Part shown: piece by piece, positions 24,515-33,764 of the stretch
Layout of the letters: each line of letters starts with the position of its first letter
Position numbering within the stretch: position 1 is the first letter of the stretch
Assembly (NCBI GenBank): GCA_964403075.1
Contig: CAYOEV010000008.1
Location: forward strand, 22,264 to 86,263
Length of the DNA stretch: 64,000 bases
Reading direction: 5' to 3'
From: CAYOEV01 sp964403075
GTDB lineage: Bacteria; Bacteroidota; Bacteroidia; Cytophagales; Cyclobacteriaceae
The notes under the pieces: model-generated
The model's database searches: none
Seen by the model: only the letters and a program-made list of their open reading frames with translations
What the model was told of the DNA's origin: nothing
Position numbers and translations under genes: made by a program

Positions 24515-25762
24515 ATGGATTATTTAAAGAACATACCCCTGATTATTGGAATCGCTGGCATTGGCCTGATTCTATCAGGTGCGAATTTTGACACCTTCGA
24601 TAGGCCTCCCGTCGAACGAAAATACAATTTTCAGGGCGTCGACTCCATCGTGGCGGCTGCTATTCAACAACGAGCATTCCCAGGTTGCCAAATACTCGTT
24701 ATGCATCAGGGAGCTACGGTTTTACAGAAATCGTACGGTTACCTAACCTATGACAGCCTGGTAAGTGTCACTGACAGTACGCTTTATGATGTGGCCTCCC
24801 TCACCAAAGTGACTGCCACCACATTGATGATCATGGATTTATATGATCGTGGAGAAATAGATCTTGATGAGCGCCTGGCTTGTTATTTACCTGAATTTGT
24901 AGCTACCAACAAACAAGACATCACCCTACGTCAGCTATTGTCACACCATGCCGGTTTGCAACCCTACATTCCCTTTTGGGACCTTTCACTTAAGGCCGAT
25001 TTGATCGATCCCATTCCCAACCATCCAAAATTGAACGGGTTTGGTCAGATCGACAACGTGGTCATGCGCGATTCCTTGAAAAGTTGGATCATTAAATCAC
25101 CGCTGATTCAGCAAAAAGGTAAGCCCTATTACAAATACAGTGACGTTGGCTTCATAATCTTGCAAATGGTGGCAGAAAAAATAGCCCGCGAGGACATGGA
25201 AAGTTACCTGACCAAACGGTATTATGGTCCAATGGGCTTACGTAACACGCACTTCAACCCCCTTACCAAAGGCGTATCCCGATCATTGATTGCACCTACT
25301 GAATTTGAAATTGACTTTCGAAACGGGCAGGTCTGGGGCAATGTCCACGATCGAAATGCTGCCATCCTGGGCGGAGTAGCCGGACATGCAGGTCTATTTA
25401 GTAATGCAGGAGAAATGGCCAAAATTTCTGAATTGTTTTTAGAGAGAGGGCGCATAGATGGTTTATCATTTTTCAGCCCGGCCACCTTTTACACCTTCAA
25501 CCGGCGTTACTACTCGGGCAACCGCAGAGCCCTTGGTTTCGATAAACGCAATGCACACGTTTCTGCGTGGACAAGTAGTGAAAGTTTTGGGCACAAAGGC
25601 TTCACAGGCACCATGATCTGGGCAGATCCGCTGCATGAACTGGTATATGTATTTCTTTCCAACCGGATATATCCAAACGCAACCAACAGGAAACTCATCA
25701 CACAACAGGTACGTTCAAAGGTGCAGGATGTGATTTATGAAAAAATTCTTGTTATAAACTGA
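24515..25762 (+). CDS. Serine hydrolase of the beta-lactamase / class C family
   Basis: A 415-residue protein with an N-terminal membrane helix or signal (about 7-24). The active-site SxxK is SLTK (S95, K98); the second motif YSD lies in YYKYSDVGF; the third is HKG in GHKGFTGTMIWADP. These features fit penicillin-binding-protein-like esterases and D-aminopeptidases as well as class C beta-lactamases. In Bacteroidota this domain is often fused to glycoside hydrolase family 3; here it stands alone. It acts outside the cytoplasmic membrane; the substrate is unknown. bshA follows after 18 bases. Confidence 0.88.
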   Translation: MDYLKNIPLIIGIAGIGLILSGANFDTFDRPPVERKYNFQGVDSIVAAAIQQRAFPGCQILVMHQGATVLQKSYGYLTYDSLVSVTDSTLYDVASLTKVTATTLMIMDLYDRGEIDLDERLACYLPEFVATNKQDITLRQLLSHHAGLQPYIPFWDLSLKADLIDPIPNHPKLNGFGQIDNVVMRDSLKSWIIKSPLIQQKGKPYYKYSDVGFIILQMVAEKIAREDMESYLTKRYYGPMGLRNTHFNPLTKGVSRSLIAPTEFEIDFRNGQVWGNVHDRNAAILGGVAGHAGLFSNAGEMAKISELFLERGRIDGLSFFSPATFYTFNRRYYSGNRRALGFDKRNAHVSAWTSSESFGHKGFTGTMIWADPLHELVYVFLSNRIYPNATNRKLITQQVRSKVQDVIYEKILVIN

Positions 25763-25780
25763 TGACTGCCAGATTAGCGC

Positions 25781-26923
25781 ATGAAAATAGGAATTGTTTG
25801 TTATCCCACCTATGGTGGTAGTGGTGTTGTGGCCACCGAATTGGGTAAAGCTCTCGCAGCAGAAGGCCACCAAATTCATTTCATTACGTACTCACAGCCC
25901 ACACGACTTGACTACTTCAACGAAAACCTTTTCTATCATGAGGTGAATGTGAAGTCTTACCCACTCTTTCAATACCCTCCGTACGAACTGGCACTCTCCA
26001 GCCGGATTGTAGACGTGGTGGAGCACGAAGGACTGGATTTGCTACACGTACACTATGCCATCCCTCACGCAGCGGCTGCCTACATGGCAAAAAAAATTCT
26101 ACAAACCAAAGGCATTGAATTGCCCATTGTCACCACCCTGCATGGCACGGACATCACATTGGTGGGAAAAGACATCAGTTATGAACCGGCAGTCACCTTT
26201 TCGATTAACAAATCCGACGGAGTGACAGCGGTTTCAGAAGATTTGAAAAAAGACACCTATGAGCATTTTGACATCACGCGAGAGATTCGTGTGATTCCGA
26301 ACTTCATAGACCTGAAGCGCTTCAAAAAACATCCAAAAGAGCATTTTCGGAAAGCCATCTGCCCCAACGACGAAAAGCTACTGGTGCATACCTCCAATTT
26401 TAGGAAAGTCAAACGGGTAGAGGACGTGCTATCTGTTTTTTGTGAAGTGAGAAAAGTGGTGCCCTGCAAATTACTCCTTGTGGGAGATGGTCCGGAACGT
26501 CAAAGAATAGAGGAAATGTCCCGGCAATTATGCGACCATGATGACGTTCGTTTCATTGGAAAAATTGAGGCTGTCGAAGAGGTCTTGTCGGTAAGCGACC
26601 TATTTTTAATGACTTCTGAAAAGGAAAGCTTCGGACTCGCCGCACTGGAAGCCATGGCCTGTGAGGTACCCGTCATTTCCACAAATGCTGGTGGCCTGCC
26701 AGAATTAAACAAAAATGGATATTCGGGTTACGTATGTGAAATTGGTGACGTGGCGAACATGGCTGCGAAGGCCATCCATATTTTGGACAATTTACATCTC
26801 CGGAAATTTAAGTCACAGGCTTTATTGAGAGCCAAAGATTTTGATGTGTCCAAAATACTTCCGGAATATGAAAATTTCTACAGACATGTCTTAAAAGAGT
26901 CAATTCTACCTTCTACCGCTTAG
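25781..26923 (+). CDS. bshA: N-acetyl-alpha-D-glucosaminyl L-malate synthase
   Basis: A 380-residue GT4 glycosyltransferase that joins N-acetylglucosamine from UDP-GlcNAc to L-malate, the first step of bacillithiol synthesis. The BshA-typical opening MKIGIVCYPTYGGSGVVATE and HVHYAIPHAAAAYMAKKI are present, with the nucleotide-sugar part VLSVSDLFLMTSEKESFGLA, LEAMACEVPVISTNAGGLPE. The bshB and bshC genes are not in the window, as is common in this phylum where the three genes are scattered. It lies 18 bases after the serine hydrolase. Confidence 0.93.
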   Translation: MKIGIVCYPTYGGSGVVATELGKALAAEGHQIHFITYSQPTRLDYFNENLFYHEVNVKSYPLFQYPPYELALSSRIVDVVEHEGLDLLHVHYAIPHAAAAYMAKKILQTKGIELPIVTTLHGTDITLVGKDISYEPAVTFSINKSDGVTAVSEDLKKDTYEHFDITREIRVIPNFIDLKRFKKHPKEHFRKAICPNDEKLLVHTSNFRKVKRVEDVLSVFCEVRKVVPCKLLLVGDGPERQRIEEMSRQLCDHDDVRFIGKIEAVEEVLSVSDLFLMTSEKESFGLAALEAMACEVPVISTNAGGLPELNKNGYSGYVCEIGDVANMAAKAIHILDNLHLRKFKSQALLRAKDFDVSKILPEYENFYRHVLKESILPSTA

Positions 26924-26971
26924 AATTAGGAAAGAAAGTTTAATTTCACATTCAATAATAATAGGGCGATT

Positions 26972-27583
26972 ATGGACATCAAACCAAGCACCAAAGGACA
27001 AGGACAGGTTTTCAAAAATCCAGTCCTTGAGCGACTGACAAAGACGCACATTTCACTACCACTGGTAGCCTTTACCATTGTTTCGTCAAGTTTAATTTAC
27101 TATGGCATAGCAGAAAGTTTCATTGGCAGGCTGGAAGCGGCCGTGCTGTTCATTTCCGGCTTTCTTTCTTTTACACTTGTAGAATACGTCATGCATCGCT
27201 TTGTTTTCCATTTGGCCCCAAAAAATAAACAGCAGGAAAAATTTGCCTACTCCGTGCATGGCGTGCATCACGCTTACCCAAAAGATAAGGACCGATTGGC
27301 CATGCCATTGCCCCTCAGTTTAACTTTAGCTTTCGTATTCTTTCTAATATTCCGATTTTTTATGGGTCCGGCTGTCTTTGGTTTTTTACCCGGTTTTCTG
27401 ATGGGATATGCCGCTTATTTAGGTGTACATTACATGGTGCATGCTTTTCAGCCTCCAAAGAACCTATTTAAAATTTTGTGGATCCATCACGGCATCCATC
27501 ACTACAAAGATCCCGAGCACGCGTTCGGAGTGTCCTCGCCCTTATGGGACATTGTTTTTCGCACGATGCCGCGAAGACGCTGA
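26972..27583 (+). CDS. Fatty acid hydroxylase / sterol desaturase superfamily protein
   Basis: A 203-residue membrane diiron enzyme with four hydrophobic segments. The His clusters of the superfamily are intact: EYVMHRFVFH (about 70-79), HGVHHAYPKD (about 93-102), HYMVHAF, and WIHHGIHHYKDPEHAFG near the C-terminus. The layout fits the fatty acid 2-hydroxylase (Scs7-like) branch, which in Bacteroidota could act on sphingolipid or sulfonolipid acyl chains (inference). It follows bshA by 48 bases. Confidence 0.88.
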   Translation: MDIKPSTKGQGQVFKNPVLERLTKTHISLPLVAFTIVSSSLIYYGIAESFIGRLEAAVLFISGFLSFTLVEYVMHRFVFHLAPKNKQQEKFAYSVHGVHHAYPKDKDRLAMPLPLSLTLAFVFFLIFRFFMGPAVFGFLPGFLMGYAAYLGVHYMVHAFQPPKNLFKILWIHHGIHHYKDPEHAFGVSSPLWDIVFRTMPRRR

Positions 27584-27745
27584 TCAGAGCGTTTGTTTTT
27601 GTTTCTCTTTGCGAATCTTTTTTATCCGCTTAGCCCTGCGTTGTGCTGGACTGGCAGGTTCGAGCAGGCTTTTGTATAACGTGTCTCGTACGAAAGCAAT
27701 AATATCTCTGATGAGATTAGCGAATATGGGTTTTCGTCCGGGCAT
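27584..27745 (-). CDS. Small basic protein, hypothetical
   Basis: A 53-codon frame starting with ATG at 27745-27743. It begins MPGRKPIFANLIRDIIAFVR and ends in a strongly basic helix (RRAKRIKKIRKEKQKQ). Its stop directly abuts the stop of the hydroxylase gene on the other strand, a tight convergent junction. The amphipathic N-terminal helix plus basic tail suggests a real small protein that touches membrane or nucleic acid (inference). The space 27746-27903 between it and PhoH shows no other gene. Confidence 0.5.
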   Translation of the reverse strand: MPGRKPIFANLIRDIIAFVRDTLYKSLLEPASPAQRRAKRIKKIRKEKQKQTL

Positions 27746-27903
27746 AATTTAAAAACTATGTTAAATTTATAAGAATTTCGGCTATTAAGATCCATCTTTC
27801 ACCCCAGAAAATATTCCCTGAGGTGTGGATAAAAAATTCCCGTACCCTTGTCTTCGAACCATCAAATTAGGTAATATTACCAAGGTATGAAAGCTTCTCA
27901 TTC

Positions 27904-29238
27904 ATGACAAAAAAGAAGAGTACCAAAATCTTCGTACTGGACACCTCAGTCATCCTTTTCTCTCACGACTCCATCCTCAACTTTGCCGAACATGATGTTG
28001 GTATTCCAATCACGGTACTTGAAGAGTTGGATCAATTCAAAAAAGGCAACGATACAAAGAATTTTGAAGCACGCGAATTCACCCGGCTAATTGATCAGTT
28101 GGCAAGAGACCAAATGCTCAAAGACTGGCTACCGCTGAACGGAAAAGGCAAGGGGAAATTCAAGGTACTGATGAATCATGACAGCACCATTGATGCACGA
28201 AAGGTCTTCAGTGACAATAAAAATGACCACCTCATTCTAAATGCAGCACTGGTGCTTCAGGAGGAGGAGAAAGAAAGAAAAGTTACCCTTGTTACCAAAG
28301 ACATCAACCTCAGGCTGAAAGCCAAATCATTGAATCTGCCTGCGGAAGATTATGAAACTGGTAAAATCAAAAATGTCAGTACGCTGGACACTGGTAAGCA
28401 GGAATTGGACGGCGTCAGTTCTGATCATATCGACACGCTTTTTCAGGAAGGAACCATCGACAGGAAGCACATCTTAGGTCGTAAAAAGTACCCGGCCAAT
28501 CAATTCTTCATACTGAAAAGTGAGAAAAACTCCGTTCTCGCTACAAACAATGATGAAGAAAAAACGATTGAAAAAGTAGACAAACGTGGCGTATATGGCA
28601 TAAAGCCCAAAAATGCGGAGCAGACATTTGCAATTCACGCCATGATGAACCCAAATGTCAAGCTGGTATCTATCAATGGAGTGGCCGGTACTGGTAAGAC
28701 CTTACTCGCACTGGCTTCAGCACTGGAGCAACGAAAAAACTTTAAACAGGTGTACCTGGCGCGACCCATCGTTCCGCTCAGCAACAAAGACATTGGCTAC
28801 CTCCCCGGAGATATCAAATCCAAGCTGAATCCTTACATGGAGCCGTTATGGGACAATCTGAAATTCATTCAAAACCAATTTCACGAATCGGATAAAGATT
28901 ACACGCGCATCACGGACATGGTCAATCAGGAAAAGCTGATGATTACGCCTCTGGCCTACATTCGAGGTAGAAGCCTCTCAAACATTTTCTTCATCGTAGA
29001 TGAGGCCCAAAACCTTACCCCTCACGAAATTAAAACGATTATCACCCGCGCGGGCATCAATACAAAGATTGTGTTTACCGGTGATATACACCAGATAGAC
29101 ACGCCCTACCTGGATTCACAAAGTAACGGCCTCTCGTACCTGATCGACCGAATTCAGGACAATCCCATGTTCGCCCATGTGACGCTTGAGCGTGGCGAGC
29201 GATCGGAATTGGCCAACTTGGCAAACGAGCTGTTGTAA
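27904..29238 (+). CDS. PIN domain-PhoH family ATPase
   Basis: A 444-residue fusion. The N-terminal PIN nuclease domain (about 8-150) has its acidic residues in VLDTSVILFSHDS, ITVLEELDQFKKG and VTKDINLRLKAK. The C-terminal PhoH domain (about 235-440) has Walker A GVAGTGKTLLALAS and Walker B FFIVDEAQNLTPHEIKTIIT. This PhoH2-type arrangement joins RNA helicase and RNase activity in characterised members. It is divergent from the small basic protein and convergent with uvrB, leaving 15 bases. Confidence 0.93.
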   Translation: MTKKKSTKIFVLDTSVILFSHDSILNFAEHDVGIPITVLEELDQFKKGNDTKNFEAREFTRLIDQLARDQMLKDWLPLNGKGKGKFKVLMNHDSTIDARKVFSDNKNDHLILNAALVLQEEEKERKVTLVTKDINLRLKAKSLNLPAEDYETGKIKNVSTLDTGKQELDGVSSDHIDTLFQEGTIDRKHILGRKKYPANQFFILKSEKNSVLATNNDEEKTIEKVDKRGVYGIKPKNAEQTFAIHAMMNPNVKLVSINGVAGTGKTLLALASALEQRKNFKQVYLARPIVPLSNKDIGYLPGDIKSKLNPYMEPLWDNLKFIQNQFHESDKDYTRITDMVNQEKLMITPLAYIRGRSLSNIFFIVDEAQNLTPHEIKTIITRAGINTKIVFTGDIHQIDTPYLDSQSNGLSYLIDRIQDNPMFAHVTLERGERSELANLANELL

Positions 29239-29253
29239 GAAAAACGGTGCTGA

Positions 29254-31275
29254 TCAATTTTTCGCGGTAACCAATTTTTCAGCCTCTTGCCATTCGTCAC
29301 GGTATTTGGCTGCGGCCATGAAATCCATGTCTTTGGCGGCCTTTTCCATTTTTCGCTTGGCCTCTGCCGCCATTTTCTTCAATTGATCTTTGTCCATGTA
29401 TTGCACCACTGGGTCGGCGGCCGCTGAAGGTTCTGAATCCAGGTAATAGCTTTCAGAGCCTTTCTTTTTGTCCGCAACGCCTGTCTGCCCCAGGATAGCA
29501 ACTTTGTCTCGCCGAATCGTCATAGGTGTGATGTTGTGTGCTTCATTGTAATCCGCCTGAATACGCCTGCGCCTGTTGGTTTCGTCGATGGCCTTTTGCA
29601 TGGAGCCGGTAATCTTGTCTGCATACATGATCACTTTACCCCGGTCATTACGGGCAGCCCGACCAATGGTCTGAATCATGGATCGCTCATTACGTAAAAA
29701 TCCTTCCTTGTCCGCATCAATGATGGCCACTAAAGAAACCTCCGGAAGGTCCAGTCCTTCTCTGAGCAAGTTTACCCCCACCAACACATCGAACTCACCC
29801 AATCTCAGCTGCCGCAAAATTTCCACTCTATCCAGCACATCTACTTCAGAATGGATGTATTTCGTTTTTACTCCGGCGTTCAGTAAATACCTGGTCAACT
29901 CTTCCGCCATGCGCTTGGTAAGGGTGGTCACAAGTGTACGATCACACATTTCTATACGTTGGTGGACCTCTTCCATCAGGTCATCGATTTGATTCAAACT
30001 TGGCCTCACCTCGATTTCCGGATCCAACAGTCCTGTGGGCCTGATCAACTGTTCTACCACTACACCCTCGGATTCCCTCAGCTCATAATCACCAGGGGTG
30101 GCGCTTACAAAAATTACCTGCCCCAACATTTCCTCAAACTCATTGAAAGTCAGCGGTCGATTATCCATGGCCGAAGGTAGCCGGAAGCCATAATCCACCA
30201 GATTTACCTTTCTACTCCGGTCACCGCCCCACATGGCACGAACCTGTGGTATTGTCACGTGGCTTTCATCAATCACCATCAGGTAATCATCCGGAAAATA
30301 ATCGAGCAAACAAAAGGGACGAGCACCTGGCTGCCTTCTGTCAAAATAGCGAGAATAATTCTCCACGCCAGAGCAGTAGCCCAATTCCCGCATCATTTCC
30401 ATGTCAAACTCCGTCCGCTCCTTGATGCGCTTGGCCTCCAGAAACCGCTTTTCTTCCTCAAAGAAGTGAACTTGCTCCAGCATGTCGTCCTGAATTTCAT
30501 GAATGGCGGTGTGGATCAAATCTTGGCCGGTCACAAACAAATTGGCTGGAAAAATGGCTACCAACTTTTCATCAGATATCTGATGTCCAGTTTCCGGATC
30601 AATGCGCTGTATTTCTTCTATTTCATCCCCCCAAAAGATGAACCGGTATGCAAAATCAGCGTAGGCCACGAACAGATCCACGGTATCTCCCTTTACCCGA
30701 AATGTGCCCCGCTTGAACTCCGCATTTGTTCGACTGTAAAGAATTTGGACCAGACGATGCAAAAACTCGTTACGCGGAATTACGTCTCCTACTTGCAGAT
30801 GGAGGACATTCTTCCCGAATTCCTCCGGATTCCCGATACCATAAATACAGGATACGGAAGCCACCACAACCACATCCCTGCGCCCAGACAACAGGGCAGA
30901 TGTTGCACTAAGTCGTAGTTTTTCAATTTCTTCATTGATAGATAAATCCTTTTCAATATAAAGACCAGATGTAGGTATAAAAGCCTCCGGTTGGTAGTAA
31001 TCGTAATAGGAGATAAAGTATTCCACAGCGTTGTGCGGAAAAAACTGTTTAAACTCTCCATACAGCTGCGCCGCCAGCGTTTTGTTGTGACTGAGTACCA
31101 AAGTAGGCTTATTGACCTCCTTAATCACATTCGCTACCGTAAAGGTCTTACCCGAGCCTGTGACCCCCAATAAAGTCTGCGCCACTTCTTCTTCGTTGAG
31201 ACCTTTTACCAACTGAGCAATGGCCGCCGGTTGATCACCCGTCGGTTGATAATGTGCTTGTAATTCAAAATCCAT
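29254..31275 (-). CDS. uvrB: Excinuclease ABC subunit B
   Basis: A 673-residue helicase-like subunit of nucleotide excision repair. Visible: Walker A GVTGSGKTFTVANV (about 38-51), HNKTLAAQLYGEFKQFFP, the DNA-clamping beta-hairpin YYDYYQPEAFIPTSGLYIEK, FVSATPGDYE, the helicase motif VGVNLLREGLDLPEVSLV, QTIGRAARN, and a C-terminal UVR domain (about 630-665) that binds UvrC. Length is normal. It starts one base within the end of aroE. Confidence 0.97.
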   Translation of the reverse strand: MDFELQAHYQPTGDQPAAIAQLVKGLNEEEVAQTLLGVTGSGKTFTVANVIKEVNKPTLVLSHNKTLAAQLYGEFKQFFPHNAVEYFISYYDYYQPEAFIPTSGLYIEKDLSINEEIEKLRLSATSALLSGRRDVVVVASVSCIYGIGNPEEFGKNVLHLQVGDVIPRNEFLHRLVQILYSRTNAEFKRGTFRVKGDTVDLFVAYADFAYRFIFWGDEIEEIQRIDPETGHQISDEKLVAIFPANLFVTGQDLIHTAIHEIQDDMLEQVHFFEEEKRFLEAKRIKERTEFDMEMMRELGYCSGVENYSRYFDRRQPGARPFCLLDYFPDDYLMVIDESHVTIPQVRAMWGGDRSRKVNLVDYGFRLPSAMDNRPLTFNEFEEMLGQVIFVSATPGDYELRESEGVVVEQLIRPTGLLDPEIEVRPSLNQIDDLMEEVHQRIEMCDRTLVTTLTKRMAEELTRYLLNAGVKTKYIHSEVDVLDRVEILRQLRLGEFDVLVGVNLLREGLDLPEVSLVAIIDADKEGFLRNERSMIQTIGRAARNDRGKVIMYADKITGSMQKAIDETNRRRRIQADYNEAHNITPMTIRRDKVAILGQTGVADKKKGSESYYLDSEPSAAADPVVQYMDKDQLKKMAAEAKRKMEKAAKDMDFMAAAKYRDEWQEAEKLVTAKN

Positions 31276-32015
31276 TAGCTAATCCAGATCTCCCAGGCCA
31301 GTTCTGCTTGCCTTTCGAGCATTTCTTTCCCATTTTTCACTGATCCACCTGCTTCCTTCGCTACCCTCATCAATGCGGTTTCCGATGGATTGTAAATCAG
31401 GTCATAAACAAATTGATGGGGTAAGAAGTTTTCGTATGGCAACACCGGACGCTCGCCCACATTTGGATAGGTGCCCACAGGAGTGGCATTGATGATGAGG
31501 TTGTGCGCCAAAAATCGGCTTCGATCTTTCAGTAAATCCTCATAAGTGATATGGCCCTCATGGCCCCTTGAAACGAGGGTACTTTTTATCTTCATGTCGT
31601 TCAAAGCCTGTAGGACTGCCTTTGATGCGCCCCCCGTACCCAGTACCAGGGCGTTGTAGCCCCTATCCTGGGGAAGCCAATTTTGCAGCGACTGCTTGAA
31701 CGCCAAATAGTCTGTGTTGAAACCTATCAACTGCGTCCCTTCGCGTTTTACGGTGTTTACCGCCTGAATTTTTCTTGCTGTATCGTCCAGATCATCAAGC
31801 AAATTAATGACCGATTCTTTGTACGGGATGGTGACATTCAATCCTATCAGATCAGGGTATGCTATCCATAGCTGTGTAAATGCTTGAATATCAGTTAACT
31901 CATGTAAAGAATACGACCACTCCTGCTGAATACCAAGCTCCTTAAACTTGTGTGTAAAGTAACGCTCCGAAAAAGAATGCGTCAAAGGATAGCCGATCAA
32001 ACCCAGTGCTTTCAT
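31275..32015 (-). CDS. aroE: Shikimate dehydrogenase
   Basis: A 246-residue NADP-dependent enzyme of the aromatic pathway that reduces 3-dehydroshikimate. Motifs: GLIGYPLTHSFSERYF at the start, the catalytic Lys in LNVTIPYKESVI (about 78-89), NTDYLAFKQSL with the paired Asp, the dinucleotide loop VLGTGGASKAVLQAL, and NATPVGTYPN. Slightly short for the family, as in other Bacteroidota. Its stop overlaps the uvrB start. aroC, two steps on in the same pathway, is at 56077. Confidence 0.95.
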   Translation of the reverse strand: MKALGLIGYPLTHSFSERYFTHKFKELGIQQEWSYSLHELTDIQAFTQLWIAYPDLIGLNVTIPYKESVINLLDDLDDTARKIQAVNTVKREGTQLIGFNTDYLAFKQSLQNWLPQDRGYNALVLGTGGASKAVLQALNDMKIKSTLVSRGHEGHITYEDLLKDRSRFLAHNLIINATPVGTYPNVGERPVLPYENFLPHQFVYDLIYNPSETALMRVAKEAGGSVKNGKEMLERQAELAWEIWIS

Positions 32016-32062
32016 AGCCCCCTAAATATAGATAACCCCACCTTGCCAGCAGGTATTGGTCT

Positions 32063-32956
32063 TCAATTCTCCACCGGCGACCTACGATCCATCAGATAAA
32101 CCAAGATAAAACCCATGGCCACGAGCAAGAGTGCCCATCCGAAATCCACATTCAATTCTGGCCAGTACCAATCATACCCGATCGCCTTTTTCTTCCCATT
32201 GGATAATGTCTTAACCACCGTCGTTTTCCATGGCCAGATAATCAACAAAGACCCGGTAACAAAACCAGTCAGCAGTGCAATGGTCGCATCCTTATATTTT
32301 TCAAATAGCCAGGATAGCAATCTGGAGAACCCAACCAGCCCAATCACCACACCAATCCCCACGGGTGCCAGGATGCCCCATTTAAAATCACCAATCGCCT
32401 GCAATACAAGTGCGTAATTACCCATAAGTAGCAAAATATACGAACCCGAAAGTCCAGGTAAAATCATACTACAAACGGCCACCATTCCACAAAGTATCAG
32501 GTAGATGAACCCCTCATTGGGTTGTGCCGGAGGTAAGAAGGCCACGGCCAGCGCCAGAGACGTGCCTAGCATAAAGGCTAAAATGGCGTTTATATTCCAA
32601 ATCCCAAGTTGCCGTCCCACACCCAGAATGGAGGCTACAATTAGTCCGAAAAAGAACGAGAGGGTCAATATTTCATGAGTGCCCAGGGCCCAGGTCATCA
32701 CCTTTGCCAGTGTCAGCAGACTGAGCGCTAGCCCTGTACCCAAGACCAGCAAGAAGTAAAGATCAATGTGATCGGCCAGAGAACGCCACTTCAGTTGTAG
32801 AAAATAAACTATCGCCGCAAGATCAAAATGCTTCAGGGCAGTAATCAACCGAAAATAAATACCTGTAATAAAAGCAATGGTCCCTCCGGAAACACCCGGG
32901 ATTACGTTTGCTGCGCCCATGGCAAAGCCCTTCAGGAAGAGCACCAGGTACTTCAT
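32063..32956 (-). CDS. DUF368 membrane protein, undecaprenyl-phosphate translocase family
   Basis: A 297-residue protein with about nine membrane helices and the DUF368 hallmark GAANVIPGVSGGTIAFITGI (about 14-33). A second internal glycine-rich segment, MILPGLSGSYILLLMG, reads as the repeat half. DUF368 proteins (PopT) have been linked to recycling of undecaprenyl phosphate across the cytoplasmic membrane for cell-wall and polysaccharide synthesis. The start overlaps the ComA-like gene by 4 bases (ATGA), and a surface-polysaccharide module lies just upstream, which fits a lipid-carrier role. Confidence 0.88.
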   Translation of the reverse strand: MKYLVLFLKGFAMGAANVIPGVSGGTIAFITGIYFRLITALKHFDLAAIVYFLQLKWRSLADHIDLYFLLVLGTGLALSLLTLAKVMTWALGTHEILTLSFFFGLIVASILGVGRQLGIWNINAILAFMLGTSLALAVAFLPPAQPNEGFIYLILCGMVAVCSMILPGLSGSYILLLMGNYALVLQAIGDFKWGILAPVGIGVVIGLVGFSRLLSWLFEKYKDATIALLTGFVTGSLLIIWPWKTTVVKTLSNGKKKAIGYDWYWPELNVDFGWALLLVAMGFILVYLMDRRSPVEN

Positions 32957-33711
32957 TTTAAAAAGTGATCGAAGGTATCACCGCGCAAGCCCAATCGTAT
33001 GGTTTCTAAAGGGATTACCTCATGGGGCGCAATGTTGCCCAAATTGACGTTCGCGCCACTCAGCTTGATAAACCAAACCTGTTGGGCTTTCTGAGGAGCC
33101 TCCCAAATAATTTTATCCGAGGGAATTTGGGTGAGTATTTCTTCTACCAGTCCCTGTCTGACTTCACCACTATCACGGAACAGGCCCACATTACCCGCCT
33201 CTCTGGATTCGCCAATCACTTTCCAAGCTCCTGCCTCCAACTCAGTGCTCATTTGCTCAATCCAACGGTAAGGCGGTATGATCTTCGATGCATCCTTAGA
33301 ACCTACCTCACTGAGAACAGTCACCATTGTGGCCATCTCGGCAATCAGTTCACATTTGCGTCCATGGTCCAGTTCAATGGATCCGTCAGAAACCTCGCAA
33401 TACCTTAACTGGTACTTTTCAAGCACCTTTTTGTAATCGTCAAGCTGATCCCGCACCAGAAAAGCCTCAAACAAAGTACCTCCGAAATAGCAAGGGATTC
33501 CTGCCTGGTGATACAAATCGACCTTTTCTTTAAGATTGGGTGTCACATAGGAGGTGGCCCATCCAAATTTAACGATGTCGATCAAGCCACCTGCGACTTC
33601 CAACAGGTCTTCCACCTCACGCAAGCTCAGCCCCTTGTCCATCACCATGGTCAAACCGCTGCTTCGAGGCTTGGGGTCGCGATCAGGAATGTGCTTTAGG
33701 TCATAATTCAT
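32953..33711 (-). CDS. Phosphosulfolactate synthase (ComA) family protein
   Basis: A 252-residue TIM-barrel protein matching ComA from the start: KPRSSGLTMVMDKGLSLREV (about 15-34), DIVKFGWATSYV, GGTLFEAFLVRDQLDDY, CEVSDGSIELD, EAGAWKVIGESREAGNVGLF and IIWEAPQKAQQVWFIKLSGA. ComA adds sulfite to phosphoenolpyruvate to make (R)-2-phospho-3-sulfolactate, the first step to coenzyme M in methanogens. Bacteroidota do not make coenzyme M; a role in sulfonate or sulfonolipid metabolism is possible (inference). Its end overlaps the DUF368 start by 4 bases. Confidence 0.88.
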   Translation of the reverse strand: MNYDLKHIPDRDPKPRSSGLTMVMDKGLSLREVEDLLEVAGGLIDIVKFGWATSYVTPNLKEKVDLYHQAGIPCYFGGTLFEAFLVRDQLDDYKKVLEKYQLRYCEVSDGSIELDHGRKCELIAEMATMVTVLSEVGSKDASKIIPPYRWIEQMSTELEAGAWKVIGESREAGNVGLFRDSGEVRQGLVEEILTQIPSDKIIWEAPQKAQQVWFIKLSGANVNLGNIAPHEVIPLETIRLGLRGDTFDHFLK

Positions 33712-33764
33712 GTCTTTCAGGTTGATTCAAAGAAGGCGCAAAGCTAACCTTACCGAAGAAAAAA

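Noticed and set aside
30259..30918. 219-codon plus-strand frame inside uvrB
   Set aside because: Antisense to the core of uvrB, with no domain signature.
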